From positions 186,001 through 250,000 of the forward strand of contig NZ_MKQD01000034.1 in the NCBI RefSeq assembly GCF_001913705.1: a DNA stretch of 64,000 nucleotides, in the 5' to 3' direction. The DNA is from Thalassotalea sp. PP2-459. Its GTDB lineage: Bacteria; Pseudomonadota; Gammaproteobacteria; Enterobacterales; Alteromonadaceae. Of the stretch, positions 35,505-44,811 are shown piece after piece. Under the pieces are notes generated by a model. It was not told the DNA's origin. It did no database searches and worked only from the letters and a program-made list of their open reading frames with translations. Made by a program: the position numbers and the translations under genes. Numbering within the stretch: the first letter of the stretch is position 1; the number at the start of each line of letters is the position of its first letter.

Positions 35505-36065
35505 ATGAAAAATTTAGTTCTGGTGTTTTTACTATGTATTGGGGTAAATGCTAATGCGACAGAAGCCAAGGTAGAAGCGGCTAGTTGTCCTGATTACCTT
35601 AAAACGACTAAACAAAAATTACATTCCTCGAAATCAGTTAATCTTTGTGAGTTAACCCAAGGCAAGCCTGTGCTTATCGTGAATACGGCGAGTAATTGTG
35701 GTTACACCCCCCACTTTAAGAAGCTTGAAGCAATTCATCAAAAGTATCAAAAACAAGGGTTGGTTGTGATTGGTTTTCCTTCTGACGATTTTTTCCAAGA
35801 AGAAGATGACGAAAAAGACACTGCTAAAGTTTGTTATATTAATTATGGTGTTACCTTTACTATGTTATCGACAAGTCCGGTAAGAGGTAGTGATGCTAAT
35901 GATGTATTCCAATATTTAACTGAAAAATCAACATCGCCAAAGTGGAATTTTTATAAGTATCTTGTAGATGCTAACGGAAAAACAGTGAAAGCGTTTAGTC
36001 CGAAAGTAGCGCCCGATAGTAAAGAGTTTATTACTGCGCTTGAAGCAACGTTATCTGCAGAGTAA
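35505..36065 (+). CDS. Glutathione peroxidase-like thiol peroxidase, exported
   Basis: A 186-residue GPx-family protein with a signal peptide (LLCIGVNANA, cleaved near residue 18), so it acts in the periplasm. The peroxidatic cysteine is Cys65 in NTASNCGYTP, and the Trp-Asn pair is in KWNFYKY. Where classic enzymes read FPCNQFG, this one reads FPSDDFFQEEDD, so the usual tetrad Gln is replaced by Asp or shifted to Gln98. The ATG at 35505 has GGAG 7 bases upstream; the frame opens earlier but without support. It probably reduces peroxides with thioredoxin-like partners. Confidence 0.88.
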   Translation: MKNLVLVFLLCIGVNANATEAKVEAASCPDYLKTTKQKLHSSKSVNLCELTQGKPVLIVNTASNCGYTPHFKKLEAIHQKYQKQGLVVIGFPSDDFFQEEDDEKDTAKVCYINYGVTFTMLSTSPVRGSDANDVFQYLTEKSTSPKWNFYKYLVDANGKTVKAFSPKVAPDSKEFITALEATLSAE

Positions 36066-36084
36066 TGTTATAAGGATTAACCAC

Positions 36085-36115
36085 CGACAATGTTCGTGAT
36101 TATAGAACATTGTCG
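36085..36115 (+). terminator. Hairpin after the glutathione peroxidase gene
   Basis: CGACAATGTTC (36085-36095) and GAACATTGTCG (36105-36115) are perfect 11-base arms around GTGATTATA. It sits 20 bases after the peroxidase stop and 30 bases before the next gene. No U-run follows, so termination strength is doubtful. Confidence 0.45.
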
Positions 36116-36144
36116 ATTACCGTCATGACATTCCGTTTTAATAA

Positions 36145-37236
36145 GTGAAAGTAACATTGAAGTATCTTTTCATCTTGCTATGTATGTCTCTATCAGCGCA
36201 TGCACAATTTATATTAGACAAGCAACCAAAGCTTTCCGGAGAGTTCTCTGTATCTGCTAATGCGCTGTGCCAAGTTGCTACGAATACTTTAACGTATATG
36301 AAGCAGCAGCCAAATGATGCATTCGCTGTTCACGCGGGTAATCATGTTTTACCGCAAGCGAATTTATCACGAGTTAAAGAGACGTTAGCGTTCGTTTGCC
36401 AGCTAAAAAATAAGCCTCTTAATGCTCAGTTTTTAAAGCATCATTTTGACTTTTACCAATGGATCCCAGATAAAAAAACCGCAGATCTTTTAGCGAATAA
36501 AAGTACAAATTCGGTTAAAAAACGGTTGTTAACGAATATTCCTAAAGATCAAATTTTGTTGACTAAGTATTATACGAAACTGCTTGATGCCAGCGAAAGC
36601 GCTACAGAGGTTTATGACCAAGCGTTATATGCTTTACCTTATGACGAGCAAGGCCTAACGGAAGAACAAGCACAAGAAAAGCACGGTGAATTGACGCGCT
36701 TTGCTTATACACGACAAGACATTATTGCTGGCGTTTTACGTGAGAAAAAGCTAGCGAAGCCACTCGTATGGCTAACAGAGGAAGCATTACATGATGTGTT
36801 GTTACAAGGCACTGGCGTAGTAGATGTTGACGGTCAACGTCGTTACTTTAATGTGCACCGAAACAATGGCATTAGCTATGATTATACCTTAGGTAAACGA
36901 GAACAAGCACGTTACTGGTATTTTGCTGAAGTACCGAGTGTTTTGGGTTATGGCACCACAATTAAGAATAAAATTGTTATCGATAAAAATGTTGCTTTTG
37001 CTGGAAACGTTAAGCAGTTAGGTTTAGGGAAACTCTTTTTAATTCAAGTGGCTAATGATGACACACAACAGCTGCAACTCGGTGTTTTAGCCGATCAGGG
37101 TGGTGCCTTTGATGATAACTTATTCCAACTGGATTGGTTAAAAGGTAGTTATTATGGTTGGCAAGACTATTACCAAGAAAATAAAGTTTATGCTGATTAT
37201 GCTCACGCCTGGATTTTACTTAAAAAACAAGAGTGA
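36145..37236 (+). CDS. MltA-like (3D-domain) exported protein, possible lytic transglycosylase
   Basis: A 363-residue exported protein with a signal peptide (YLFILLCMSLSAHA, cleaved near residue 20). The middle (LLQGTGVVDVDGQRRYFNVHRN) matches the MltA-type double-psi barrel signature, and the end (LADQGGAFDDNLFQLDWLKG) looks like the 3D domain with Asp residues at the expected places. It would cleave or remodel peptidoglycan in the periplasm. No lipobox is visible, unlike E. coli MltA. The GTG start at 36145 lacks a clear ribosome site, and TTG 36157 is possible. It is convergent with the next gene, 64 bases away. Confidence 0.65.
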   Translation: MKVTLKYLFILLCMSLSAHAQFILDKQPKLSGEFSVSANALCQVATNTLTYMKQQPNDAFAVHAGNHVLPQANLSRVKETLAFVCQLKNKPLNAQFLKHHFDFYQWIPDKKTADLLANKSTNSVKKRLLTNIPKDQILLTKYYTKLLDASESATEVYDQALYALPYDEQGLTEEQAQEKHGELTRFAYTRQDIIAGVLREKKLAKPLVWLTEEALHDVLLQGTGVVDVDGQRRYFNVHRNNGISYDYTLGKREQARYWYFAEVPSVLGYGTTIKNKIVIDKNVAFAGNVKQLGLGKLFLIQVANDDTQQLQLGVLADQGGAFDDNLFQLDWLKGSYYGWQDYYQENKVYADYAHAWILLKKQE

Positions 37237-37300
37237 TGATTTACTGCTTTTGCCATATCAAGATTGACTTAACCACAATTAGGGCAAATTCTGTTGATGA

Positions 37301-39262
37301 TTATATTGCCACTGAATGCTGCTTAGTCTTTGTAGCTAATGGCTCAGATGCGGTATTATTTTGGTGGTTAAACATGGGGCTATTTGAGTTTCCTTCGAGT
37401 TGCTCTGCTTTTAGTTCAGGGGTGTAATCTAACGGTGCAGCAAGTAAAATTTCACGAAGTTTAGCGGTATCTTCAGCGCGCATTGCATCATTAATATCAT
37501 TTAATATTCGATTAACATCTGGCCAACAAATTGAACGCTCATTTGCTGTTAAAATACGTTGATGCTGTGTGGGTTTAGCATGATCATCAATGAGCAATTC
37601 TTCATAAAGTTTTTCGCCGGGTCTTAAACCACTATATTGGATGGGGATATCGCCGTGAGGATTTTGCTCATCTTGAATAGTTAAGCCCATTAAATGAGTG
37701 ATGTTATACGCTAAATCAACAATTTTTACTGGCTCACCCATATCTAATACAAAAACATCACCACCGGCACCCATAGCACCTGCTTGGATCACTAACTGAG
37801 CAGCTTCTGGTATGGTCATAAAATAACGAATAATGTCAGGGTGGGTAATAGTAATTGGACCGCCCGCACGTATTTGTTTTTTAAATAAAGGCACTACTGA
37901 GCCCGATGAGCCTAATACATTGCCAAAACGTACCATGACAAACCGAGTATTATGATCTCGTGGCGCGAGAGATTGCAAAATTAACTCTGCTAATCGCTTT
38001 GTCGCTCCCATGACATTGGTTGGTCTAACAGCTTTATCTGTTGATATTAAAACGAAGGTTTCAACGTCGCAGTAAATTGCCGCTTGCGCGATTTCATAAG
38101 TGCCTAATACATTATTTGAAATACCAGCCATAACATTATGCTCAACTAATGGCACATGCTTATATGCGGCGGCATGATAAATAGTTTGTACTTTTTCACT
38201 GTGAAAAATGCTGCTCATTAACATGCCATTTTGTACATTTCCAATAAGAGGAATTAATGGGATATCACTGCTTATCTCTTGTAAATAGACAGTGAGTTCT
38301 TGGTTTATCTCGTATAAAAAGGCTTCGCTGACATCAAGTAGAATTAATTTTTTGGGTTGTTGGTGGATTATTTGTCTACAGAGTTCTTTACCGATTGAGC
38401 CACCAGCACCAGAGACCATTACCACTTTATTGCAAATATTGGCGCTAAGTAATTCAGGGATAGGCTCTACTGGCTCTCTGCCCAATAATTCAGTAATGGA
38501 TACTTCACGAAGTTGATCTATTTTTCGTTTACCAGAAACAATATCAGCCATTGCTGGAATCGCTAGCAGTTCTAAGGCGTGAGGCTCAATCGCACCAACA
38601 ATTTCTTGCATGCGCGCTTGTCCAACATTAGACACAGCAATTAATACTTTAAATTGTCCGTATTGTTTTATTAGTTTTTCAATATGGTTTAATGAGAAAA
38701 TGTTTAACCCAACTACTTCTCTACCATGGTAGCGGCTTTTTTCGTCGATAAAAGCAACCGGTTGATACTGATGACCAGCTAATAGTGTATTTGCTAGTTG
38801 CCGGCCAGTACTGCCTGCGCCGTATATAACTACGGCTTCACGTTCATCAAACAATTTGTGATTGGTGATCACGCCTATAATGGCTCTAGCACCGGCGATA
38901 AACATGGCAGCAAGTACAAAGAATACAATGGGCACAGAGCGCGGTACAAAGGCGTCATAAAACAACCCTGATAAATAAAAAAGTAGGGTTGAAATGCCAA
39001 GAATACCAATCACTTTTAGCGTTGAACGAGCGTTAAAATAACGCACCACAGAACGATAAACACCCATGAAATAAAAGGCTAACATGGTGCCAATGCCCAC
39101 TTGAATGAATACCGCCCATTCTGGCCAATCGAAGGAAATATTAGACGCGCCTAATCGTAATAAATAGGCAAGAAAAAACGCTACGCCTAAAGCGGTTATA
39201 TCATAAGTAAGCGCAAGTAAAAGCTTTGCTGAACTTGGAATTAAATCTATTTTTCTTATCAT
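37301..39262 (-). CDS. Membrane-bound UDP-GlcNAc 4,6-dehydratase (PglF/WbpM-like)
   Basis: A 653-residue CapD/FlaA1-type protein with four N-terminal spans, a CoA-binding-like Rossmann domain (GAGSTGRQLANTL, about residue 147) and an SDR catalytic domain (VSGAGGSIGKELCRQ, about residue 283). The catalytic segment is STDKAVRPTNVMGATKR, the S/T-M-K variant in which Met replaces Tyr. It makes the UDP-4-keto-6-deoxy sugar used for bacillosamine or QuiNAc. An aminotransferase and a PglD-like acetyltransferase upstream on the same strand argue for bacillosamine. It is the last gene of the - operon. Confidence 0.9.
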   Translation of the reverse strand: MIRKIDLIPSSAKLLLALTYDITALGVAFFLAYLLRLGASNISFDWPEWAVFIQVGIGTMLAFYFMGVYRSVVRYFNARSTLKVIGILGISTLLFYLSGLFYDAFVPRSVPIVFFVLAAMFIAGARAIIGVITNHKLFDEREAVVIYGAGSTGRQLANTLLAGHQYQPVAFIDEKSRYHGREVVGLNIFSLNHIEKLIKQYGQFKVLIAVSNVGQARMQEIVGAIEPHALELLAIPAMADIVSGKRKIDQLREVSITELLGREPVEPIPELLSANICNKVVMVSGAGGSIGKELCRQIIHQQPKKLILLDVSEAFLYEINQELTVYLQEISSDIPLIPLIGNVQNGMLMSSIFHSEKVQTIYHAAAYKHVPLVEHNVMAGISNNVLGTYEIAQAAIYCDVETFVLISTDKAVRPTNVMGATKRLAELILQSLAPRDHNTRFVMVRFGNVLGSSGSVVPLFKKQIRAGGPITITHPDIIRYFMTIPEAAQLVIQAGAMGAGGDVFVLDMGEPVKIVDLAYNITHLMGLTIQDEQNPHGDIPIQYSGLRPGEKLYEELLIDDHAKPTQHQRILTANERSICWPDVNRILNDINDAMRAEDTAKLREILLAAPLDYTPELKAEQLEGNSNSPMFNHQNNTASEPLATKTKQHSVAI

Positions 39263-39368
39263 CGGGTTAAACCCTGTGTGTATACAAACTTAAATTAACA
39301 CTTTGATGCCATCTTACTGTGTTCCATCAATAAACATGTTAACTTTTTGTTATATTAACAGGATATTT

Positions 39369-40547
39369 TCAACTGTCTGCAATTTTGTTGCAAATTTGTT
39401 CAATAACCTGACAAGTTTTATTTATCTCTTCAGCGGTTAATGTTGGATGCACTAAAAACATTAAGCTAGTGGCACCAAGTTGCTGGGCATTTTTTAACGG
39501 TTGCTTGGGTTTGTATGATTTATTATCAAATGCTTTCTCTAAATATACCTCAGAGCAACTGCCTGAAAAACACGGTATACCTTGCTCATTTATCGCGTCA
39601 ATTATCTGATCACGTGACCATGGTTTCGGTAATAAATCAGGCTTTACAAACACATAACATTTATAAAAAGCGTGCTCAATATCTTGGGGGATTTCGGGTA
39701 CATGTAAAAATGAAAATTGCCGACAAGTAGAAAGAATTTTCAGGGCATATTGTGTTCTTAAGCGATGCCACTCTGGCATTTTCGTTAATTGTAGCCTGCC
39801 AATAGCGGATTGCATTTCAGTTAAACGCCAGTTTGTGCCAAAAGACTCATGTAACCAACGATACCCAGGAGGGTGTGATTTTTCGTACACCGCAGCATAA
39901 GATTTACCATGATCTTTAAATGCCCAAGCAGTTCGCCATAGTTTTTCATTATTGGTGGTTAGCATACCGCCTTCGCCACCTGTGGTCATGATTTTGTCTT
40001 GGCAAAAAGACCAAGCGCCAACATCACCAATACTGCCAACACTTTTACCTTTATATTTAGTGCCGTGTGCTTGTGCGCAATCTTCTATTACATAAAGCTG
40101 ATGCTTTTTAGCCAATGACATAATGGAATCCATATCACATGGCCACCCAGCTAAATGCACGCAGATGATCGCTTTTGTTCGCTGAGATAACACAGCTTGA
40201 ATAGTGCTAGCTGTAATGTTTTGCGAATCTAGATCTATATCGGCAAATACAGGTGTTGCGCCAGCGTTAATAATACAACTTACAGATGCAATAAAGGTTC
40301 TTGAGGTAACGATCACCTCATCACCTTGACCAATGTCTAAACTACGAAGAGCTAAGTCAATCGCGAGCGTTCCATTTGCCACAGCCACTGCGTATTTACT
40401 GTCAGAAAATTGTGCAAATTCTTTTTCAAACAGCCGACCTTCGTTACCTGTCCAGTAGTTCACCTTATTAGATAATAAGACTTTTGAGACGGCATCGGCT
40501 TCTTCTTGGCTGAAACTTGGCCACGGTGACATAGTGGTATTTAACAC
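39369..40547 (-). CDS. DegT/DnrJ/EryC1 aminotransferase (PglE-like)
   Basis: A 392-residue PLP-dependent sugar aminotransferase. The PLP lysine is in SFCQDKIMTTGGEGGM, and the Asp/Gln stack is VIEDCAQAHGT. It would add an amino group at C4 of the 4-keto sugar from the PglF-like enzyme. The SFCQ(D/E)K form is typical of the PglE/WlbC-like branch. The GTG start at 40547 follows AAGGA 6 bases upstream; an ATG at 40532 lacks that. It lies 9 bases after the PglD-like gene. It is separated from the dehydratase gene by 106 bases, which could hold an internal promoter. Confidence 0.9.
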   Translation of the reverse strand: MLNTTMSPWPSFSQEEADAVSKVLLSNKVNYWTGNEGRLFEKEFAQFSDSKYAVAVANGTLAIDLALRSLDIGQGDEVIVTSRTFIASVSCIINAGATPVFADIDLDSQNITASTIQAVLSQRTKAIICVHLAGWPCDMDSIMSLAKKHQLYVIEDCAQAHGTKYKGKSVGSIGDVGAWSFCQDKIMTTGGEGGMLTTNNEKLWRTAWAFKDHGKSYAAVYEKSHPPGYRWLHESFGTNWRLTEMQSAIGRLQLTKMPEWHRLRTQYALKILSTCRQFSFLHVPEIPQDIEHAFYKCYVFVKPDLLPKPWSRDQIIDAINEQGIPCFSGSCSEVYLEKAFDNKSYKPKQPLKNAQQLGATSLMFLVHPTLTAEEINKTCQVIEQICNKIADS

Positions 40548-40556
40548 ATGACTTCC

Positions 40557-41186
40557 TTAATCAATATCTTTAATGCGTTTAGCCGGTACACCAACATAAA
40601 GGCCATTTGCTGTGGTGGATTGAGTGACGGCAGCGCCTGCGCCAACTTGTGTATTTTCGGCTATCTCAATGTTTTGTACTGAACAGCTGCCGACGCCAAA
40701 CCAACTGGCTTTAGCCACACTTACTATGCCGGCTAAGTGAACGCCAGGGGATATATGCACTGCATCTGCTAGAAGGCAGTCATGATCAATGGTTGCCGCA
40801 GTATTGATAATACAAGCATTACCTATTTGGCTACCTGGGTTGATTACCGCATTTGCAAAGATAACATTACCGGCACCTAAACTAACATGCTTACTTATCA
40901 CGGCGCTTGGATGAATGATATTGGGTAATCTGGCGCTCGAACTTGATAACGCACGATACATTGCAAGACGTGCTTTATTATTACCAATGGCTAAAGCAAA
41001 ATCATATTCATCTTGATAGCACTTCCATTGTGATGACTTATCAATGATAGGCCAATTAAGGTTTGAGCCTCTTTCTGGAAAGGTGTCATCTAAAAAAGCA
41101 ATGTCAGAGTATTGACTACTTGCTTCAGCGCAATCAGCAATAACTTTACCGTGGCCACCGGCACCAATAATTAATAATTTACTCAT
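40557..41186 (-). CDS. UDP-4-amino-sugar N-acetyltransferase (PglD/NeuD-like)
   Basis: A 209-residue sugar acetyltransferase: a small Rossmann-like N-terminal domain (LLIIGAGGHGKVIAD) and a left-handed beta-helix of hexapeptide repeats from about residue 90. The likely catalytic His lies in INTAATIDHDC. It would acetylate the 4-amino group to finish UDP-N,N'-diacetylbacillosamine. It overlaps the sugar transferase gene by 8 bases, so the two are translationally coupled. NeuD proteins of sialic acid loci share the fold, but no neu genes are here. Confidence 0.9.
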   Translation of the reverse strand: MSKLLIIGAGGHGKVIADCAEASSQYSDIAFLDDTFPERGSNLNWPIIDKSSQWKCYQDEYDFALAIGNNKARLAMYRALSSSSARLPNIIHPSAVISKHVSLGAGNVIFANAVINPGSQIGNACIINTAATIDHDCLLADAVHISPGVHLAGIVSVAKASWFGVGSCSVQNIEIAENTQVGAGAAVTQSTTANGLYVGVPAKRIKDID

Positions 41187-41778
41187 GTTGACTCCCCTTG
41201 AATTTACTCATGGTGGCTTGTCCTTCGGCATTTATATCAGCTTTAGAAAAAACCTTCTTTACTGTTAATAATAAGATTTTTATATCTAACCCTAATGATT
41301 GATGATCAACGTACCAAACATCAAGTGAAAATTTCTCTTCCCAACTAATAGCATTTCGACCATTAACTTGTGCCCAACCTGTGATGCCCGGTTTTACAAG
41401 GTGTCTCCGTGCCTGTTCAGGAGAATAAAGCGGTAAATATTCAACTAAAAGCGGCCTCGGGCCAACCAAACTCATGTGACCAACAAACACATTCCACAAA
41501 CCTGGTAGTTCATCTAAGCTACTTGCGCGCAGCTTTTTACCAAAGGTTGTTAAACGTGCATCGTCAGATAATACATTGCCATCTGTATCAGTTATATCGC
41601 GCATAGATCTAAATTTAAGCATATTAAACACTTTGCCATTTAGTCCAGGTCTTGGTTGTTTGAATAACACGGGTTTACCCAAGTTTTTCGATACTTTCCA
41701 TGCAATGTAACCGATTAGCGGCGATAAAAGTATGAGTGCGAACCCTGAGAGTAGAATGTCTAATAGGCGTTTAATCAT
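41179..41778 (-). CDS. Initiating undecaprenyl-phosphate sugar transferase (PglC-like)
   Basis: A 199-residue monotopic phosphoglycosyl transferase of the PglC class. It has one N-terminal re-entrant hydrophobic helix (IKRLLDILLSGFALILLSPL), the K-x-R-P-x-x-x-x-x block (LFKQPRPGLNGKVF), and the catalytic Asp-Glu pair in SLDELPGLWNV. It moves a sugar phosphate, here probably diacetylbacillosamine, onto undecaprenyl phosphate. I use the ATG at 41778, since the longer frame to 41832 lies inside the glycosyltransferase gene. Small size sets it apart from WcaJ-type proteins. It overlaps the glycosyltransferase gene by 8 bases. Confidence 0.92.
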   Translation of the reverse strand: MIKRLLDILLSGFALILLSPLIGYIAWKVSKNLGKPVLFKQPRPGLNGKVFNMLKFRSMRDITDTDGNVLSDDARLTTFGKKLRASSLDELPGLWNVFVGHMSLVGPRPLLVEYLPLYSPEQARRHLVKPGITGWAQVNGRNAISWEEKFSLDVWYVDHQSLGLDIKILLLTVKKVFSKADINAEGQATMSKFKGSQHE

Positions 41779-42994
41779 GTGTTTTAAATACCTTTTCAAT
41801 ATAGTCGACAAATTGCGTTGATAATATATCACGCGCGTATTTCTCCATTGCCAACTGTTTCGCGTTTCTTGACATTGCTTTGCACTGTTCTGGATTATTG
41901 ACTAATTGTAAAATGGCTTGTGAAAAGGCATTGCTGTTCTCAGGGGGAACTGCAATACCACATTGCTTTGTGGTAATTTCTTTAGCTAACCACCCCGGAT
42001 AGTTATTGATCACAGGTAACCCAGCGGCGATATAATCAAAAAACTTATTTGGCGATGTACCATCGTAGAATGCTGGAATATTAGCAAGAACTTGTAGCCC
42101 TACGTTAGCGCGTACAAATAACTTTGCGAGTGTTTCTTTTTCTACAGGGTCAATAAATATCACATTAGTTAGTTTCTTATAGTGCGCCTGAGCGATCAGA
42201 TCTGATTTGAGCTTTCCTTGACCTATAAGTATAAATTTAACTTTTTTTGTCTTTTCTTGTAACTCTTCAGCAACATTTATCACCGCGGATAACCCATTTG
42301 CTTGACCATGAGTACCAGAAAATACCGCGACAAAATCATCATCAGCAATACCTTCGGGTTGCCAAGATTCTGTAGGTGAAAATATATTCAGGTCACAGCC
42401 ATTAGGTATAAGTGCAACAGTGTGGCTCTTATTTGGTAAGTGACGTTTAATACCGTTGACAATACCAGGAGATAAACCTATATGGCCGTGCGCTGAGCGA
42501 TAAGCCAGCCATTCTAGGCATGACATTGCAGATAAAATAAGGGGGTTTTTAATAACACCCATAGCTTTAGGTAGTTCTGGCCATAAGTCCCTTACTTCAA
42601 ATATAAATGTTTTGCGCTTTAACCACCGAGCGACCAATCCTGGAATTGCGGCGGTAAGTGGAGTTGAAGTCGCTATAACGAGATCATAGTCCTGCTTCAT
42701 TACCATTTTTATAGATTGATAGGCAAATTTTAGAAAAGTAATGCTTCGTTGCATGAAAGATTGTGCGTTAGCGTAATTCAATTCAAATTCAATGACATGG
42801 ATGTTGTTAACTGAACCGCTGCGTTGCCCGCTAACAAAAGAGCTATGTAAACCTGTATTGCCACCGCTATACGAACCACAAATCATGGTAACTTGGTGGC
42901 CATTAGCGATAAGTGCTTTTGCCATTTCAAAGGAACGAATGCCTGTTGCCCCTTTAGGTGTGGAAAAATGTTGGTGTAAATACAGAATTTTCAT
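41771..42994 (-). CDS. Glycosyltransferase family 4 (WbuB-like)
   Basis: A 407-residue GT-B glycosyltransferase. The N-terminus KILYLHQHFSTPKGATGIRSFEMA is the WbuB-type signature, and the donor site is near SPNKFFDYIAAGLPVI, where the usual E-x7-E is degenerate. WbuB-type enzymes often add the second sugar after the PglC-like step, which fits the gene order. It overlaps the heparinase-like gene by 4 bases (ATGA) and the sugar transferase by 8, so the operon is tightly coupled. Donor not known. Confidence 0.88.
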   Translation of the reverse strand: MKILYLHQHFSTPKGATGIRSFEMAKALIANGHQVTMICGSYSGGNTGLHSSFVSGQRSGSVNNIHVIEFELNYANAQSFMQRSITFLKFAYQSIKMVMKQDYDLVIATSTPLTAAIPGLVARWLKRKTFIFEVRDLWPELPKAMGVIKNPLILSAMSCLEWLAYRSAHGHIGLSPGIVNGIKRHLPNKSHTVALIPNGCDLNIFSPTESWQPEGIADDDFVAVFSGTHGQANGLSAVINVAEELQEKTKKVKFILIGQGKLKSDLIAQAHYKKLTNVIFIDPVEKETLAKLFVRANVGLQVLANIPAFYDGTSPNKFFDYIAAGLPVINNYPGWLAKEITTKQCGIAVPPENSNAFSQAILQLVNNPEQCKAMSRNAKQLAMEKYARDILSTQFVDYIEKVFKTHD

Positions 42995-44805
42995 TCAACT
43001 TTGCTTACTGTCGTTGTTATTATCCCAGGCTCAACAATGGTTAATTCCAAGATGTTAATTGGGTCTTTTTTCAGATAGTAGCGTGACTGCCAGCCATCAA
43101 CAAGCGCAAGTTGCTCAATGTTAACATTACTGCTAAAACGCACGATGAAATGTTTATTTTGTAAGGTATTACCTGTGAGCTGCCAATTGTCATTTGGTAT
43201 ATGCCAGCGTAAAGTCGCTTGCTTTTTAAAGCCTTTAAGGCGATCTTCAATCGTAATGCATGTGTTGCTTATGACTAATTTTCTATGATGAAAATGCCCT
43301 TTTTTATTTTGATAGCTGGCGTTAAGCTCATTGCTTTTATATATTCTCGTGTTTGCCTTAATCCATTGCGTATATAGAAAGCGTGAAAGTTTTGGCATTT
43401 GCTCATCATTATCAAAACTAACAGTGTTTTGTGCTTTGACGCTAGGAAAATAATCTTGCCATTTAGGCTCGCAGTTGTAACTGTAACTGCCAGAACCAAT
43501 GAAAATATTGTATTGTTTATGCCATAGATCAATGTGTAATGCATCACATTGAGAGGGTCTAAATTTCGCAGTTGGTGTTCTAATAAAAATACACCATTCA
43601 TCGTTATGCAATAAATGGTAATCACTGCATAATATTGCCGGAGCGACTCTCGCTGCAGGCTTGTCACTGTGTTGAGCGGGGAAAAGCCTTGCTAACTGAT
43701 TAAAGGTACCGTCAATGCTGTAACATGTTTGTGCAAAAAAAAGCTGAAATGCCCATTGTACGGATGGACGAAAATCCAAATAATCGCATGAAGTAACAGT
43801 GAGAAGTTGAGCACCGTCGTTAAGCCCTAATATGGGGGTTTTGCCTGTTTTTTGGCAAGTTGTTGCTTGTAACCATAATGTGGCTAATTGCAATTTCTTA
43901 TAACAGTTTTTACTAAAAGTAGGAAGCTGATATTTTTGTCTGAAAAACTCTACAAGTGACAGGCTATCTAACATTAATCGATGGTAATTTGTTGAGTATT
44001 GACTAAAGCAGCCATCATCAGCTATTAATTTATCGCAACGATTTTCTATCGTTTTTACTGCTAATGCCAACCACTTTTTGAGCTGTTTTTTCTGACGAAT
44101 ATTTGCTTGCTGTAATAACATCGCGCTGCCAATAAAAAGTGCAGCACCTTCACTGGTTCCATGATTGTTATCTTGTGCTATTGCATAACTCATCGTAGGC
44201 GCGATTCGTTGTAAATGGGCAAATAGCATTTCTTTCAGGGCTGGAGCAAGGGTTAAGTCTTGTTGTAAAAGATGGGCACTTGCTGCTAAATGCATAAGTC
44301 TAATTGAAGCCTCTTGCCCACATTTCCAATGAACGCCTTGATTCGTTGGGTTTTGTTCTTGCCAATCAGCAATATGGTGGTTGATTCGGGCTAGATATTG
44401 TTGTTCATGCGTGTTGAGATAGTCGATGGATAAAGCAAATAACCAGTTAAAGCGGGACATTTCCCAAACCGCTTTAATATCACCCACATTTAAATCAAAA
44501 TCGTTAAGTTTACTCCAGTGTACTTGATTGTTAGTAATTGTTTTATGGTTGGTGATTGATGATAACCAGTTGATGTCATTTGTTAAATCTATAGGTAGCC
44601 AACCAAATGCTTTGTTGTCAACTTTCTGCAATGATGGACAGACTGGCTCTCCTGATATGGGTGTAAAATATTGACCTGTTTGCGGGTGATTTTTTACCGG
44701 CATTATTTTATCAAAATAACCGCGTTTTACCTTGAAACGGTAAAGCGCTACCGCAAAAAGGTTAGCAATGCCAAGGCGTAAGTAGGTCACAAAAAGACTG
44801 GTCAT
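42991..44805 (-). CDS. Heparinase II/III-like polysaccharide-processing protein
   Basis: A 604-residue protein of the alginate lyase/heparinase II-III type: an N-terminal alpha/alpha toroid (NQGVHWKCGQEASIRLMHLA and QDNNHGTSEGAALFIG near residues 155-215) and a C-terminal beta-sandwich. No signal peptide is obvious; one hydrophobic stretch lies at the extreme N-terminus. In capsule loci such proteins are always next to a bi-domain oxidoreductase, as here (6 bases), and may trim or release the polymer or act on lipid-linked sugar. Whether it is catalytically active cannot be told from sequence. Confidence 0.82.
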   Translation of the reverse strand: MTSLFVTYLRLGIANLFAVALYRFKVKRGYFDKIMPVKNHPQTGQYFTPISGEPVCPSLQKVDNKAFGWLPIDLTNDINWLSSITNHKTITNNQVHWSKLNDFDLNVGDIKAVWEMSRFNWLFALSIDYLNTHEQQYLARINHHIADWQEQNPTNQGVHWKCGQEASIRLMHLAASAHLLQQDLTLAPALKEMLFAHLQRIAPTMSYAIAQDNNHGTSEGAALFIGSAMLLQQANIRQKKQLKKWLALAVKTIENRCDKLIADDGCFSQYSTNYHRLMLDSLSLVEFFRQKYQLPTFSKNCYKKLQLATLWLQATTCQKTGKTPILGLNDGAQLLTVTSCDYLDFRPSVQWAFQLFFAQTCYSIDGTFNQLARLFPAQHSDKPAARVAPAILCSDYHLLHNDEWCIFIRTPTAKFRPSQCDALHIDLWHKQYNIFIGSGSYSYNCEPKWQDYFPSVKAQNTVSFDNDEQMPKLSRFLYTQWIKANTRIYKSNELNASYQNKKGHFHHRKLVISNTCITIEDRLKGFKKQATLRWHIPNDNWQLTGNTLQNKHFIVRFSSNVNIEQLALVDGWQSRYYLKKDPINILELTIVEPGIITTTVSKVE

Positions 44806-44811
44806 GAGCTG

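Noticed and set aside
39337-39360. TGTTAA/TTAACA inverted repeat in the gap between the PglE-like and PglF-like genes
   Set aside because: Only six AT-rich bases per arm with a long loop; too weak to call a terminator or operator.
43275-43667. 130-codon open frame in another - frame of the heparinase-like gene
   Set aside because: The main frame has family motifs throughout this stretch, and the alternative has none.
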